A DNA stretch of 20,407 nt from a virus. Both the position numbers and the translations under genes were made by a program. The stretch's first letter is position 1, and each line of letters begins with the position of its first letter. Below are positions 6,963 through 16,370 of this stretch, one piece after another. The notes beneath the pieces were generated by a model. It had not been told where the DNA came from. It saw only the letters and a list, made by a program, of their open reading frames with translations, and did no database searches. The stretch covers positions 1 through 20,407 of the IMG/VR virus record IMGVR_UViG_3300044729_001097, one strand, 5' to 3'.

Positions 6963-7954
6963 GCATCCTAGGCGATATCTTCGGGACTTCGCGTTCCGCT
7001 AACACTGCCACGACGACTTCGACGCCGCAAGTCCCGGCTGATGTTGCTGCCGCACGCACGGATCTTCTGTCGCGTGCCCGCGCCTTCGCCGCCGAGCCTT
7101 TCCCTCAATACAACCAGCCGCGCGTTGCAGGTTTCACCCCCGACCAGCAGGCCGGTTTCCAAACGACCCGCAATCTTGCAGCGCAGTCCGGTGCCCTCGG
7201 CGCCCTGACCCCCGAACTTACGCAGGCCGGTATTGCCGCTTCTCGGGGAATGGCCCGTGCGCTACCGGACGTTGATCTTTCCGGCTACATGTCGCCCTAC
7301 ACGGAGGCGGTCCTTGACCCTGCCATCCGTGCTATCGAAGAACGTGCCGCACAAGAACGTCTGCGCCTTGGCCAGCAGTCCGCCCGAGCAGGCGCATTCG
7401 GCGGTTCCCGTCAGGCCATTGCCGAGTCCGAACTTGAGCGTGGTACCCAGCGTACCATCGGCGAAGAGACTGCCCGGCAGCGCGCTGCCGCCTTCAACCA
7501 AGCAATCCAGCAGTTCCGCGAAGACCAGACGCGCATCCCCGGCCTCTTCTCCACGGCCCTCGGCCAACTTGGCACCGGCCTCTCGCAAACCGGCGGTCGC
7601 CTTACCACCGAAGCACAGCCCCTTATCAATATCGGTGCCGCGCAGCAGGGTCTCAATCAGCGCAACCTCGACGTCCTGCGCGAAGCCTTCCTTGAAGAAC
7701 GTGACTTTCCTACGCGCGGTATTGACGTCCTTCGCGGGGCACTTGGCCTGACGCCTAATACCCTCGGCATCGGCACCGCCGGCACTTCCGTCGCGCCTAG
7801 TCCCAATGTCCTAGGCTCTGTCATCGGCGGCATCGCCCAAGCCCCTCAAGTCATCCAAGGCGGGGCGGCTGTTTTAGATTTCCTCAAGGGCCTTTTTGCA
7901 GAAGGCGGTCTTGTCGGCCTTGAAGGCAACATGACCCCCAAGACCCGGAAGTAA
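6959..7954 (+). CDS. Internal virion / DNA-ejection protein (putative)
   Basis: A 331-aa protein with AAGGAG at 6944-6949, nine bases before the ATG, which overlaps the previous stop. Three segments belong to a family I recognise in many podoviruses: PFPQYNQPRVAGFTPDQQAG (about residues 46-65), DLSGYMSPYTEAVLDPAIRA and QQSARAGAFGGSRQAIAESE. The middle is a long amphipathic helix region, and the C terminus is Gly-rich with AEGGLVGLEG. Such proteins are usually annotated as internal virion or ejection proteins that leave the capsid with the DNA and extend the channel across the cell envelope. The family is well supported; the mechanism is taken from general podovirus knowledge. Confidence 0.7.
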   Translation: MSILGDIFGTSRSANTATTTSTPQVPADVAAARTDLLSRARAFAAEPFPQYNQPRVAGFTPDQQAGFQTTRNLAAQSGALGALTPELTQAGIAASRGMARALPDVDLSGYMSPYTEAVLDPAIRAIEERAAQERLRLGQQSARAGAFGGSRQAIAESELERGTQRTIGEETARQRAAAFNQAIQQFREDQTRIPGLFSTALGQLGTGLSQTGGRLTTEAQPLINIGAAQQGLNQRNLDVLREAFLEERDFPTRGIDVLRGALGLTPNTLGIGTAGTSVAPSPNVLGSVIGGIAQAPQVIQGGAAVLDFLKGLFAEGGLVGLEGNMTPKTRK

Positions 7955-7957
7955 GCC

Positions 7958-8599
7958 ATGTCCGAATCTTTCCTCGACATACTTCGCAACCGCGTTGCCT
8001 CTAACATGCAGAATGAGGCGCTGCGACGGGCCTCTGAATTTGGCGCCGGCATGCTCGCTTCCGGCAGCCCCAACTTCTTCGCCATGCTCGGTGGCGGCGC
8101 TCGCGCCCAGGCTGAAGGCGACCGTGCCCGCATGGACGAACTGCGCCGCGTCGCAGAAGCCGAACGCCAAGCCCGCGCCCAGCAGGCCGAAGAACAGTTC
8201 CGCCGCGACCAGATCGAAGTAGAGCGTGAACGCCGCGAAGCTGAACGTGATCCTACCAATCCGCGCAATCGCCTGTATGCAGCGCAAGCGCGCTTCTATG
8301 AAGCAGGCGGTTCGGGCGCAAATCGCATGCAGGTTACGCCGCAGATTCGTCTTCGAGCAGAAGGTCAGGCCCTGAGCGAAGCGCGAACGCTGTTCCCCGA
8401 TCCCCCTTCCACTTCCCTTAACCGCGATGCCGAAGTTGCCCGCGTCCAGCGCGAACGTCAAGCCTACATTGCCACGCGCGTGCCTGCCCTTCTTGAAAGC
8501 CTTGGCGCTCCGGGCCAGATTTCCGCTGCACCGGCTGCCCCTGCCGCACCGGCTGTTCCCGTCATCGAAGTTAATCCGGTGGGCCGCCCCGCTCGATGA
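7958..8599 (+). CDS. Small helical ejection-associated protein (putative)
   Basis: A 213-aa protein starting three bases after the previous stop. Residues 25-60 contain FGAGMLASGSPNFFAMLGGG followed by RAQAEGDRARMDELRRVAE, a Gly-rich hydrophobic turn leading into a long charged helix. Residues about 60-105 are very rich in Arg, Glu, Gln and Ala and probably form a coiled coil. The C-terminal 35 residues are an Ala/Pro linker. Size, composition and place between two larger ejection-type proteins fit the small member of a three-component ejection apparatus. No specific family can be claimed. It overlaps the next gene by ATGA. Confidence 0.55.
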   Translation: MSESFLDILRNRVASNMQNEALRRASEFGAGMLASGSPNFFAMLGGGARAQAEGDRARMDELRRVAEAERQARAQQAEEQFRRDQIEVERERREAERDPTNPRNRLYAAQARFYEAGGSGANRMQVTPQIRLRAEGQALSEARTLFPDPPSTSLNRDAEVARVQRERQAYIATRVPALLESLGAPGQISAAPAAPAAPAVPVIEVNPVGRPAR

Positions 8600-11500
8600 T
8601 CCGAGTTCGTCTCAACGACAACATTGCAGTAGACGTTAACACCGACGACCGCGAGGCTGCGGCAGCAGCGGGTCGCCGTTGGTTCCAGCAGAATCACCCG
8701 CAAGAGTTCGAGGCGTGGCGTCAAACCCAACTTGGCTTGGGCTCCTCCATTTCACGGGGCGCCAGCGCGGGCATCGACCAATTTCAAAGCACCTTGTTCT
8801 CCGCAGCCGAAGGTCTCGGGCGGGCTGTCGGATCTGAAGGTCTGGAGCGTCTGGGCCGCGAAGGTCGCATTCGCAATCAAGCTGAAGCCGAAGCCGCCTT
8901 CCCCTCTGAACTGCGTCAGCCATTCACCGAAGTCGAGGGTGTTGGCGGCGCTGCCCGTGCAACTGCTGAAGCCGTCACCGGCTCTCTTCCCGCTACCGCT
9001 ACCGGCTTGGCTGGCGCGCTGGCTGGAGCAAAGCTGGGCGCCCCTCTTGGCCCGGCAGGCGCCATCATCGGCGGTCTTGCTGGCGGCGCGGCTGCTTCTT
9101 TCCCGCTCCTGTTCGGTAGCAACATCGAGCGTCAGGTTCAAGAGCAGGGCGACATTACTAGCCCCGGCGCTGCCGCTGCTGCCGCTGCGGTACAAGCCCC
9201 ACTCGAAAGCGCCGCCGACGTCCTTACTCTTGGTGCCAGTCGCTTCCTCCGCCGTCCCGCTACCGAAGCTGCCGGGGCTGGGCTTGGTCGCCGTCTTGCC
9301 ACTGGCGCCGCAGTCGGTGCCGCTACCGAAGCCCCCGTTGAAGTCGCACAGACTGCCCTCGAACGAGCCCAAGCCGGTCTCCCTGCTTTTACGACTGAAG
9401 GCGGCGCTGGCCGCGAATACCTCGAAGCTGCCCTCGGCGGTGCGGCTGCTGGCGGTGTAACTGGCGGCGCGCTGCGTGGTGCCTTTGGTGAACGTCCTGC
9501 ACCTGCCGAAGCTGCCGCCGTTCCGGAAGGTGCCTTCGCTCCCGCTCCCGCTCCCACTCCCGAAGCTGCCGCACCTCCGCGCATGGCCCCGCTCACGACG
9601 CCCGAGCGGCCAGAAGCTTTCACGACCCGTGAGGAAGCCGAAGCCTTCATTGCTGAGAACCCTCAGTTCACGCCCCCTGCCACACTGGCCACACCTGAAG
9701 CGACCGTTGGCTTCGTCAATGCTGCCCGTGTATCCGATTGGGAACAGTCTGTCCAGCAGACCCGTCAGCAGGCGATCACCGAGTTCTTCCCGCGCGCCCC
9801 CGAAACTAATCAGCCCATCATCTCCGACGCAATCAGCAACCTCGCTGAAGCTGCGAACCGGGGCGACCTGAACCTGAATGCGTTCTCGCCCAACGCCGTT
9901 GCCAAGGCTGCCCTCACTTCCCGTGACATTGATCCGGCCCGCGTTACCAAGGCCGAAGTCAAGGCAGCCGCCGACCAACTCGATGCCCTCGCCCAAGCCG
10001 GCGTCATCAAGAAGGAAAGCCCGACCAAGTATGCAATTAACTACGGCGCCCCTACCCCGTCGCAGCCTGCACCCACGCCGACAGCCGCGCCAGAAGCCGC
10101 CCCAGCAACTGGCACCGTTCCCCCGGCCACCGAAGGGGCGCCGATCCCGGAAGCTGCGCCAACACCGGTTGCCCCGGAAGCCGCTGCCGCTCCTGCCGTT
10201 GAGCCCGCTGCCGTAATTCCCATTCGCGCTGAAGATGCACGCGCGTTGTGGCAGGGTTACTCCATGAACGCTGGCCCCCAGGCCAACAGCCCGTTCGTGG
10301 CAGCCGTCCGTAACGTCGCTAGCATTCGTGGGCGCCCGTTCACGCAACCCGAATTCAACGACTTCGCCCAGCAGTTCGGCAACGCCCCTACGACTGAAGC
10401 CCGCGACACTGTCGCTAACAACTTCATCAATCAGCGTGCCGCCCCTGCGCCCACCGCCGCTCCCGCTCCCCAGCCAACTCAGACGAGAGAGCAGCTAGCG
10501 GACGCGGCAGCCGAAGCCGACCCGGCAAGCGGTGCTGGCGACGAAACCGATACCGTTGAAGAAGGTATCTTCTCGACGCCGCGCAACGAGTCCATCAAGA
10601 AGCAGCAGCAGACCCTCGACAAGCAGATCGTGGACGGATTCCGTGGCGGCTTCCTTGGTAAGTGGTTCGCTTCGCCCATCGCTTCGTTCGCCAAGCAGCC
10701 CATCTACCGCGATTCCGCTGACCAAATGGACCGACTGTACGTCCGTAACCATACTGCCCTCAACGAAGCCACGCAACTTTTCGAGCCTGCGCTGATGCTG
10801 CCGCCTGCCTCGCAGGCCCGTATTGCACTGGCCCTCCAAGAAGCCCGTAGCCGCAAGCAGCGTCCCAATCCGGAAGCCTTTACTCCGGAAGAAAACGCTG
10901 CTATGGATGGACTACTGCAAGCTGGCCAACGTATGCTCGATTACTACATCGACGCCTACACCAGCAAGTTCTTTAATCCGGCCAACGCTACGTCGGCGCA
11001 AGACCGCGCCCGCCTCGAAGCATTCCAGCAGGCCAAGGGCGACCGCCTCATCACCGAGATGTCTGACGCTGAAATCCGCGCCGCCTCGCCAGATGGTGCC
11101 CGCGAAGTCCGACGCCTGAACAGCCGCCGCGATCCTCTCTTCTTCCCGCAAATCTCAACGGGCACCCACTTCGCCGCAGCCTACGAGCGCCAGCCGGGCG
11201 GCAAGGAAAAGCTGGTCCGCATCTACTTCTTTGATCCGGTGCGCGGTATCCGCACGGCCCGCCAGAAGCTGGGCATCCAGCGCGATCCTGAAGCCACCGC
11301 CATTCGCTCGCTCCGTGAAGAGTTCCCCGATACCTCCCGTTTCCGCATCATGCAGCGCGGCGTCGAAGTCGAGAACGATGGACGGGCCGCTGATCTGCGT
11401 CGCGACGGTGACTTCATTGCCCAGTACCTCCAAGAACTTAGCAAGGTCAGCGGCAAGGAAGCCAAGCAGATCATCGCCCGTATGTCGAAGGAAATCGACA

Positions 11501-13416
11501 AGGCGCAGATGGATCGCATCTTCCGTCCCAACAACGATCTGCTCCGCGCCGTCACGCCCGAGAACGCCTCCGACTATATTCGCGACACCCTGCCCGCCTA
11601 CTTCATTGCTGCCTCCAAGGTGCAGGCCCGCCGTTTCATTCAGGACGACTTCAACCGTTCTCTCGACGGCTACTCCAATGAAGAAAAGCAGTACTGGAAT
11701 GATCTGCTAGATTACAGCACCACGCCGACCGAAGCTTTCGGGACGGGCCGTGCCCTCGCATTCTTCATGTTCCTCGGCTTCAACGTCAGCACCGCCGTCA
11801 TCCAGATGACGCAGAACCCGACTGTCCTTGTGCCCCGCCTGCTGCGCGATGGTGGTGGCGCTGCTGCTCCCCGTTACTTCCTCTCGGCTGCCAAGGACGT
11901 TTACGGCACCCTTGATGCACTGCGCGTCTTCGGCAAGGAAATGGACCAGACCAAGCGCCTCATTCAGCGCGGCATCCTGAAGCCCGACGAAGTCACCGCC
12001 CTTCAACGCGCTCTCCGTGAAGGCCGCCTGAACCCGGTCCAAGCCGTTGAACTTCGCAGCACTGTTTCCGCCGCCGACCTTCGCAACTCCGGTATCGCTG
12101 ACCGTGACGCTACCGCTTTTGCCGGGGGCTTCAACAAAGTCCTCGATCTGTCGGGCCGCATGCTGGCAACCGTCGATGAGACCAACCGGGCCACTGCCTT
12201 CCTCGCCGCCTACCGCCTTGCCAAGGCTCGCCCGGAAGTTATGGCACGCGCCGGCCGCCTCGACAACCGCACCTACAACAACGCCTATGAGTATGCCGAA
12301 GGCGTGACGGGCGACACCAACTTCCGCTCTACCAAGGAAGACCGCGCCCTCATCCAACGCTTTCATCCCATCGCCGAAATGATGACGCAGTTCATGTCGC
12401 CCGTCTTCAAACTGATGGAACTGTACGCTCGCAGCGCCAAGCAGACTGTCGAAGGTCTCCGCAAGAACGATCTTGTTATGGCCCGTGCCGCCGCTCTCCA
12501 GTTCGCTGCCATGACTGCTGCCCAAGTCGCACTGGCTGGCGTCTGGTCACTGCCCCTTGCCGAACGCCTCCGCGACCTGACCGAAGCCGTCCTCAAGTTG
12601 GTGTTCGACGACATTGTAGACTTTGAGCAGGAACTTGAAAAGTACCTCGGCAACAATTCTTTCGCTGCCGCCATGAGCTTCGGCTTTCCCCACGCTTGGG
12701 GTTCCATCAGCCTGAACAGCCGCCTCAAGATCGACCCTCTCCCGCAGGGCAGCGTCACCGAGTGGGACGTCCTCTCCGTTCTCGGTCCTGTCGGCGGTCT
12801 AGTCCAGAAGGGCATGGACGCCTATCAAGCGTGGAATCTGGGCGACTACTGGGGTCTGTCCTACGCCATGCTGCCCACCGCCTTTGCCAACGTCGCCAAG
12901 GGCGCACAACTCGCAGTTGACCAAGAACAGTTTACTAAGCGTCAGGGTCGTATCATTACGCCCGAACAGGTCCGCGCCGCCAGCGAGTCCGGTCTCCTGC
13001 CCCCGGCTGCCCAGCAAGCTATCGGCTTTGCGCCGCCTGAGTTCGCTGACATTCGCCGCACTGCCCAGCGCATTCGTGAACTACAAACCGCTACCCGTGA
13101 TGCGACCGAGCGCGTCAATATTGAGTTGGCACGCATTGCACTCCGTGTTATGGAGGCTCAAGCTGCCGGTCGCACGGCCGAAGCTCAAGCCCTTACGCAG
13201 CAGTACCGCCAACGCATCAACGAAATCCGAGCGGAACAGCAGGATAAGCCGCCCGAGTTCCAAGTCCAAGTCAACGAGTCCGCTATCTTGCAGCGTGCCC
13301 GTCAAGACTTCCAGGGTCGCGGTTCGCCTGAAGTTCTCATTCCGGGCACTCGCACCCAGGCCCGCCCCGCCGCTCAAGAAATAATCGAGCGGTCGCAATG
13401 GCGCAACCAACAATAG
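8596..13416 (+). CDS. Giant internal virion / ejection protein (1606 aa), PLxRFG-like C-terminal region
   Basis: The largest gene in the window. Residues about 136-175 form a glycine-zipper hydrophobic segment (LAGALAGAKLGAPLGPAGAI), typical of membrane-active injection proteins. Ala/Pro linkers at about 299-332 and 485-542 flank a domain whose end resembles a winged helix (VKAAADQLDALAQAGVIKKE). From about residue 659 the protein is long-helical. Two hydrophobic stretches lie near 1054-1084 and 1298-1324. Residues about 1382-1455 (VLGPVGGLVQKGMDAYQAW; FTKRQGRII) resemble the end of large PLxRFG-type phage polyvalent proteins. I saw no clear lysozyme or transglycosylase catalytic motif. Size and context suggest the role of T7 gp16: ejection into the cell and trans-envelope channel formation. 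Confidence 0.66.
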   Translation: MIRVRLNDNIAVDVNTDDREAAAAAGRRWFQQNHPQEFEAWRQTQLGLGSSISRGASAGIDQFQSTLFSAAEGLGRAVGSEGLERLGREGRIRNQAEAEAAFPSELRQPFTEVEGVGGAARATAEAVTGSLPATATGLAGALAGAKLGAPLGPAGAIIGGLAGGAAASFPLLFGSNIERQVQEQGDITSPGAAAAAAAVQAPLESAADVLTLGASRFLRRPATEAAGAGLGRRLATGAAVGAATEAPVEVAQTALERAQAGLPAFTTEGGAGREYLEAALGGAAAGGVTGGALRGAFGERPAPAEAAAVPEGAFAPAPAPTPEAAAPPRMAPLTTPERPEAFTTREEAEAFIAENPQFTPPATLATPEATVGFVNAARVSDWEQSVQQTRQQAITEFFPRAPETNQPIISDAISNLAEAANRGDLNLNAFSPNAVAKAALTSRDIDPARVTKAEVKAAADQLDALAQAGVIKKESPTKYAINYGAPTPSQPAPTPTAAPEAAPATGTVPPATEGAPIPEAAPTPVAPEAAAAPAVEPAAVIPIRAEDARALWQGYSMNAGPQANSPFVAAVRNVASIRGRPFTQPEFNDFAQQFGNAPTTEARDTVANNFINQRAAPAPTAAPAPQPTQTREQLADAAAEADPASGAGDETDTVEEGIFSTPRNESIKKQQQTLDKQIVDGFRGGFLGKWFASPIASFAKQPIYRDSADQMDRLYVRNHTALNEATQLFEPALMLPPASQARIALALQEARSRKQRPNPEAFTPEENAAMDGLLQAGQRMLDYYIDAYTSKFFNPANATSAQDRARLEAFQQAKGDRLITEMSDAEIRAASPDGAREVRRLNSRRDPLFFPQISTGTHFAAAYERQPGGKEKLVRIYFFDPVRGIRTARQKLGIQRDPEATAIRSLREEFPDTSRFRIMQRGVEVENDGRAADLRRDGDFIAQYLQELSKVSGKEAKQIIARMSKEIDKAQMDRIFRPNNDLLRAVTPENASDYIRDTLPAYFIAASKVQARRFIQDDFNRSLDGYSNEEKQYWNDLLDYSTTPTEAFGTGRALAFFMFLGFNVSTAVIQMTQNPTVLVPRLLRDGGGAAAPRYFLSAAKDVYGTLDALRVFGKEMDQTKRLIQRGILKPDEVTALQRALREGRLNPVQAVELRSTVSAADLRNSGIADRDATAFAGGFNKVLDLSGRMLATVDETNRATAFLAAYRLAKARPEVMARAGRLDNRTYNNAYEYAEGVTGDTNFRSTKEDRALIQRFHPIAEMMTQFMSPVFKLMELYARSAKQTVEGLRKNDLVMARAAALQFAAMTAAQVALAGVWSLPLAERLRDLTEAVLKLVFDDIVDFEQELEKYLGNNSFAAAMSFGFPHAWGSISLNSRLKIDPLPQGSVTEWDVLSVLGPVGGLVQKGMDAYQAWNLGDYWGLSYAMLPTAFANVAKGAQLAVDQEQFTKRQGRIITPEQVRAASESGLLPPAAQQAIGFAPPEFADIRRTAQRIRELQTATRDATERVNIELARIALRVMEAQAAGRTAEAQALTQQYRQRINEIRAEQQDKPPEFQVQVNESAILQRARQDFQGRGSPEVLIPGTRTQARPAAQEIIERSQWRNQQ

Positions 13417-13429
13417 CCTGATTTAGTTG

Positions 13430-13458
13430 TTGACAGTCAAGGGGCGGAATAGTATCCT
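13430..13458 (+). promoter_or_regulatory. Sigma70 promoter TTGACA-N17-TATCCT
   Basis: A perfect -35 box (TTGACA, 13430-13435), exactly 17 bp of spacer and a 4/6 -10 box (TATCCT, 13453-13458) fill the 49-nt gap before the glycosyltransferase gene. Transcription would begin at about 13465, effectively on the A of the ATG at 13466. TTGAC-A-GTCAA (13430-13440) is also an 11-bp odd palindrome centred on the last base of the -35 box, a possible operator. It probably gives the downstream cassette independent expression by host polymerase. Confidence 0.7.
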
Positions 13459-13465
13459 ACGCCCC

Positions 13466-14236
13466 ATGACAAACTTCGCCTATTACATTGGCGTGGACCA
13501 CCGTGAACCGGAGGCTCTGCGCGTCACCGAATCCTCGGCCCGTGCCTACGCCAGCAAGCCGCTGACAATCAGGCACCTCGAACATCTGGACCTGCGGCGT
13601 CGTCAGTTCTTTGACAGGCCGTGGCGCATCTGCGAAGACGGCTCCTACCTCGACGAACGAGACGGCAGACCGTTCAGCGTCCAGTTCTCCCACTCCCGCT
13701 TCCTGACACCTATCGTCGCACAGTCCGACGGCGTGACCGATTGGGCGCTGTTCACGGACTGCGACTGGCTGTGGCTCGACGATATCCACAAGCTGCTGCG
13801 CGAAGCCGACCCCACCAAGACGGTCATGGTCGTGCCGCACAACTTCAATCCGACGACCACCGTCAAGATGGATGGGCAGAAGCAGTCCCGCTACCACCGC
13901 AAGATGTGGTCGGCGCTGATGCTGTGGAACCTCAAGTCCAAGAAGCTGCCCACCTTCGAGATGGTGAACTCCGCTCCCGGCAGCTACCTGCACGGCTTCG
14001 AGTGGCTGGACGATTCCGACATCGGCTACCTCTCCGAGTCGTGGCACTGGGTCCCGAACTACAGCCCCACCACGGAAGTCGGTCTTGCTGCCGAAGAGGC
14101 GCACCGCCCGCTGCCCATCAATGGAATCCACTTCACGTATGGGCCGCCCGTGCCGGGCATGGTAGACCGTGAGACAACTCCCTTCGATGAATACTGGACG
14201 AACGAACTCCTCGGAGCTTACGCCGATGCGCGCTAA
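13466..14236 (+). CDS. Phage glycosyltransferase (GT-A fold, DxD motif)
   Basis: A 256-aa protein. I start it at ATG 13466 because an upstream TTG at 13427 would lie at the edge of the -35 box. It has the elements of a phage GT-A glycosyltransferase family: YYIGVDHREPEALRV at the N terminus, FSVQFSHSRFLTP near residue 75, and the metal/nucleotide-sugar motif D98-C99-D100 within WALFTDCDWLW. Further elements are VKMDGQKQSRYHRKMWSALM, LHGFEWLDDSDIGYL, and a C-terminal HFTYGPPVPG supplying a likely metal-binding His. It should transfer a sugar from a nucleotide donor; the acceptor is unknown (host surface glycan or virion protein). No Shine-Dalgarno is close to the start. It overlaps the next gene by 11 nt. 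Confidence 0.8.
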   Translation: MTNFAYYIGVDHREPEALRVTESSARAYASKPLTIRHLEHLDLRRRQFFDRPWRICEDGSYLDERDGRPFSVQFSHSRFLTPIVAQSDGVTDWALFTDCDWLWLDDIHKLLREADPTKTVMVVPHNFNPTTTVKMDGQKQSRYHRKMWSALMLWNLKSKKLPTFEMVNSAPGSYLHGFEWLDDSDIGYLSESWHWVPNYSPTTEVGLAAEEAHRPLPINGIHFTYGPPVPGMVDRETTPFDEYWTNELLGAYADAR

Positions 14237-16370
14237 GATCATCACCACAATCGGCCCCAACTCATGGGAACGGTACGGCCTACGCTTTGCCGAATCCTTC
14301 AAGAAGTTCTGGCCCGCCGACATCGAACTTGAAATCTGGCACCACGATCTCGAAGGCAACGTGCCCAACTTTCCGGGCATCACCTTTCACGCCCTCGAAG
14401 ATACGCCGTCCTTCCGGAAGCTCAAGGCCCACATCGGCGCCCAAGCCAAGGATGGCCCGTCCCTCGACTACTGCTTCAAGGCAGTCGCCCTCGCCTCCAG
14501 CGTGACGCCCGAACTGGATTGGATCGGCTTCATCGACGCCGACACCGAGACCATGCGGCCCGTTGATATCGACCTCCTTGGCGAACTCTTCGACGACAAC
14601 TACCATCTGACCTACTTGTATCGGAAGTCCGTCAAGGAAAGCGAGGGCTCTTGGTTCGCCTTCAATCTGGCTACCGTCAAGGGCGCTTCCCTGCTGGCCG
14701 ACTACTGGGGCCTCTACAATTCGTTGGAAGCCTTCCACTACAAGAAGGCCCACGACAACGCAGTCCTTGATCGCATCGCCCTGCTACACCTGGCGCACGG
14801 CCTGCAAATCAAGAACTTGTCGCCGGGCTGCCTCGGCCTCGATGCCTTCCACCAGTCTCCGCTTGCCGCCTACATGGTCCACTACAAAGGCCCTGACAAG
14901 CAGACCATCGCCAACCCGGCCCTCGGTGCCCCGGCCCGCTACGAGACTCTATGCGAACTGCTGACCGCCTCCATCGCCGCAACGAACGCTGCCCGCATTG
15001 TGGAGGTCGGCACTTGGAACGGCAGTCGCGCAATCCAGATGGCCGAAACCGCCTTCGCTACCGGCGTCAAGACCGTATCCTACGTCGGCTTCGACACCTT
15101 CGAGGGCGGCAACGACCGCGTCCATGAGGGCCACACCAAGCCCCATGCCGACTCTTGGATTATCCACAACCGCCTCAACAACTACAGCCGCCTGATGGCG
15201 CGGAAGGGCCTGACCTTCGCCTTCTCCCTCGTCAAGGGCAACACCCTCAAGACTCTGCCCGACTCCGCCGCTCTTGTAGCAGATGCTACATTTGCCTACA
15301 TCGACGGCGGCCACTCCTACGAGACGACCAAGTCGGACTACGAATGCCTGAAGCATGTACCCTTCATCGTCTTCGATGATGTCATCGTCAACGAGGAAGA
15401 GGGTTCGCCGGAAGGTCCGCGCCGTGTCATGAAGGAAATCCCCGGCCAGAAGCGAATCATCACCAGCGGTGACGGTTACGCGGGCCTGACGCAAACCATC
15501 TCGTTCGGCCTAGTCGTGCGCGACGGCTACCCGGTGCCGGAACTCAAGACCCGCATCCAAGTAAAGCCGGTCGATTCTGTTGACAAGGGCGAGCAACTTC
15601 AGCATATTGCAGATAACGCTGCCGCCATTCCAACTTGGATTGGTGCCTACCAAGCACACGAAGGCGTCGCCCTGTTCGTCAGTGCAGGCCCGACCCTTCC
15701 CAACTTCCTCGAAGAAATCCGCGCCAAGCAGGCAGCCGGTGCCACAGTCTTTGCCGTCAAGCACTCACTGCCCGTCCTGAAGAAGGCCGGTATCACGCCT
15801 GACTGGACGGTCATTCTCGATCCGCGCCCGGTCGATGGCCTGTCTACGCACGGCGTCATCCGTACCGACCTCTTCGCGGACGTTGGCCCGGAAGACAAGT
15901 TCCTCTTCGCCACCATGACGCATCCCTCGGTGCGCCAAGTCCTCGAAGAGAAGGGCGCCCAACTCTTTGGCTGGCATGCCCACACCCAAGCGACGCAAGC
16001 CGCAAAGCTCCCGGCCTTCAACACCGGCATGGTTGTGGCGGGCGGCACCTGCTCCGCTACCCGCATTCCGATGCTGGCTTTCGTGATGGGCTTCCGCCGT
16101 TTCCACTTCTACGGCTACGACTTCTTCTACCCCGACAACACCACGCAGGACGACATCAAGCAACAACTGATGCGCGTGAATCTGGGCGCCGATCAGCGTT
16201 CCTTCCTGACGACTGGCGAACTCATCGCTGCCATGCAGGACTTGGGTCAGTGGAATCGTTGGCTTGTGGAGAACCGTACTAGCGTGACATTCCACGGCGA
16301 GGGTGCTGGCGCCCTCATTTGGAAGCAGACCGTCAACAACTACGAAGCCCCGAAGGAGTATCCGTTCTGA
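14226..16370 (+). CDS. Three-domain glycosyltransferase / SAM methyltransferase / MptE-MAF-like protein
   Basis: A 714-aa protein started at ATG 14226, overlapping the preceding gene; the longer reading would intrude 19 codons into it. Residues 1-230 look like a second GT-A domain, with D104-A-D106 in GFIDADTE and the end YMVHYKGPDKQ. Residues about 240-430 are a class I methyltransferase: IVEVGTWNGS (258-267) is the SAM-binding loop, followed by YVGFDTF, AYIDGGHSYE (357-366) and FDDV (383-386), as in Methyltransf_24-type enzymes. Residues about 475-690 resemble the MptE-like/MAF_flag10 domain: VALFVSAGPTL (481-491), LDPRP, and GGTCSATRIPMLAFVMGF leading to FHFYGYD. MAF proteins glycosylate flagellins, whereas MptE is a pterin pyrophosphokinase. 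With its neighbour it points to making or modifying a methylated glycan. The substrate is unknown. Confidence 0.78.
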   Translation: MRAKIITTIGPNSWERYGLRFAESFKKFWPADIELEIWHHDLEGNVPNFPGITFHALEDTPSFRKLKAHIGAQAKDGPSLDYCFKAVALASSVTPELDWIGFIDADTETMRPVDIDLLGELFDDNYHLTYLYRKSVKESEGSWFAFNLATVKGASLLADYWGLYNSLEAFHYKKAHDNAVLDRIALLHLAHGLQIKNLSPGCLGLDAFHQSPLAAYMVHYKGPDKQTIANPALGAPARYETLCELLTASIAATNAARIVEVGTWNGSRAIQMAETAFATGVKTVSYVGFDTFEGGNDRVHEGHTKPHADSWIIHNRLNNYSRLMARKGLTFAFSLVKGNTLKTLPDSAALVADATFAYIDGGHSYETTKSDYECLKHVPFIVFDDVIVNEEEGSPEGPRRVMKEIPGQKRIITSGDGYAGLTQTISFGLVVRDGYPVPELKTRIQVKPVDSVDKGEQLQHIADNAAAIPTWIGAYQAHEGVALFVSAGPTLPNFLEEIRAKQAAGATVFAVKHSLPVLKKAGITPDWTVILDPRPVDGLSTHGVIRTDLFADVGPEDKFLFATMTHPSVRQVLEEKGAQLFGWHAHTQATQAAKLPAFNTGMVVAGGTCSATRIPMLAFVMGFRRFHFYGYDFFYPDNTTQDDIKQQLMRVNLGADQRSFLTTGELIAAMQDLGQWNRWLVENRTSVTFHGEGAGALIWKQTVNNYEAPKEYPF

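Noticed and set aside
8752-10347. 531-codon minus-strand frame
   Set aside because: Antisense of the giant ejection gene. Its Gly/Ser/Arg-rich shadow composition and lack of motifs are explained by the G+C-rich opposite strand.
13427-13465. Upstream TTG start for the glycosyltransferase
   Set aside because: The extra 13 codons lie over the promoter, lack a ribosome site and do not resemble the family N terminus, which begins at the ATG at 13466.
13457-14383. 308-codon minus-strand frame
   Set aside because: Opposite the glycosyltransferase with its DxD and flanking motifs; no motif or start signal of its own.
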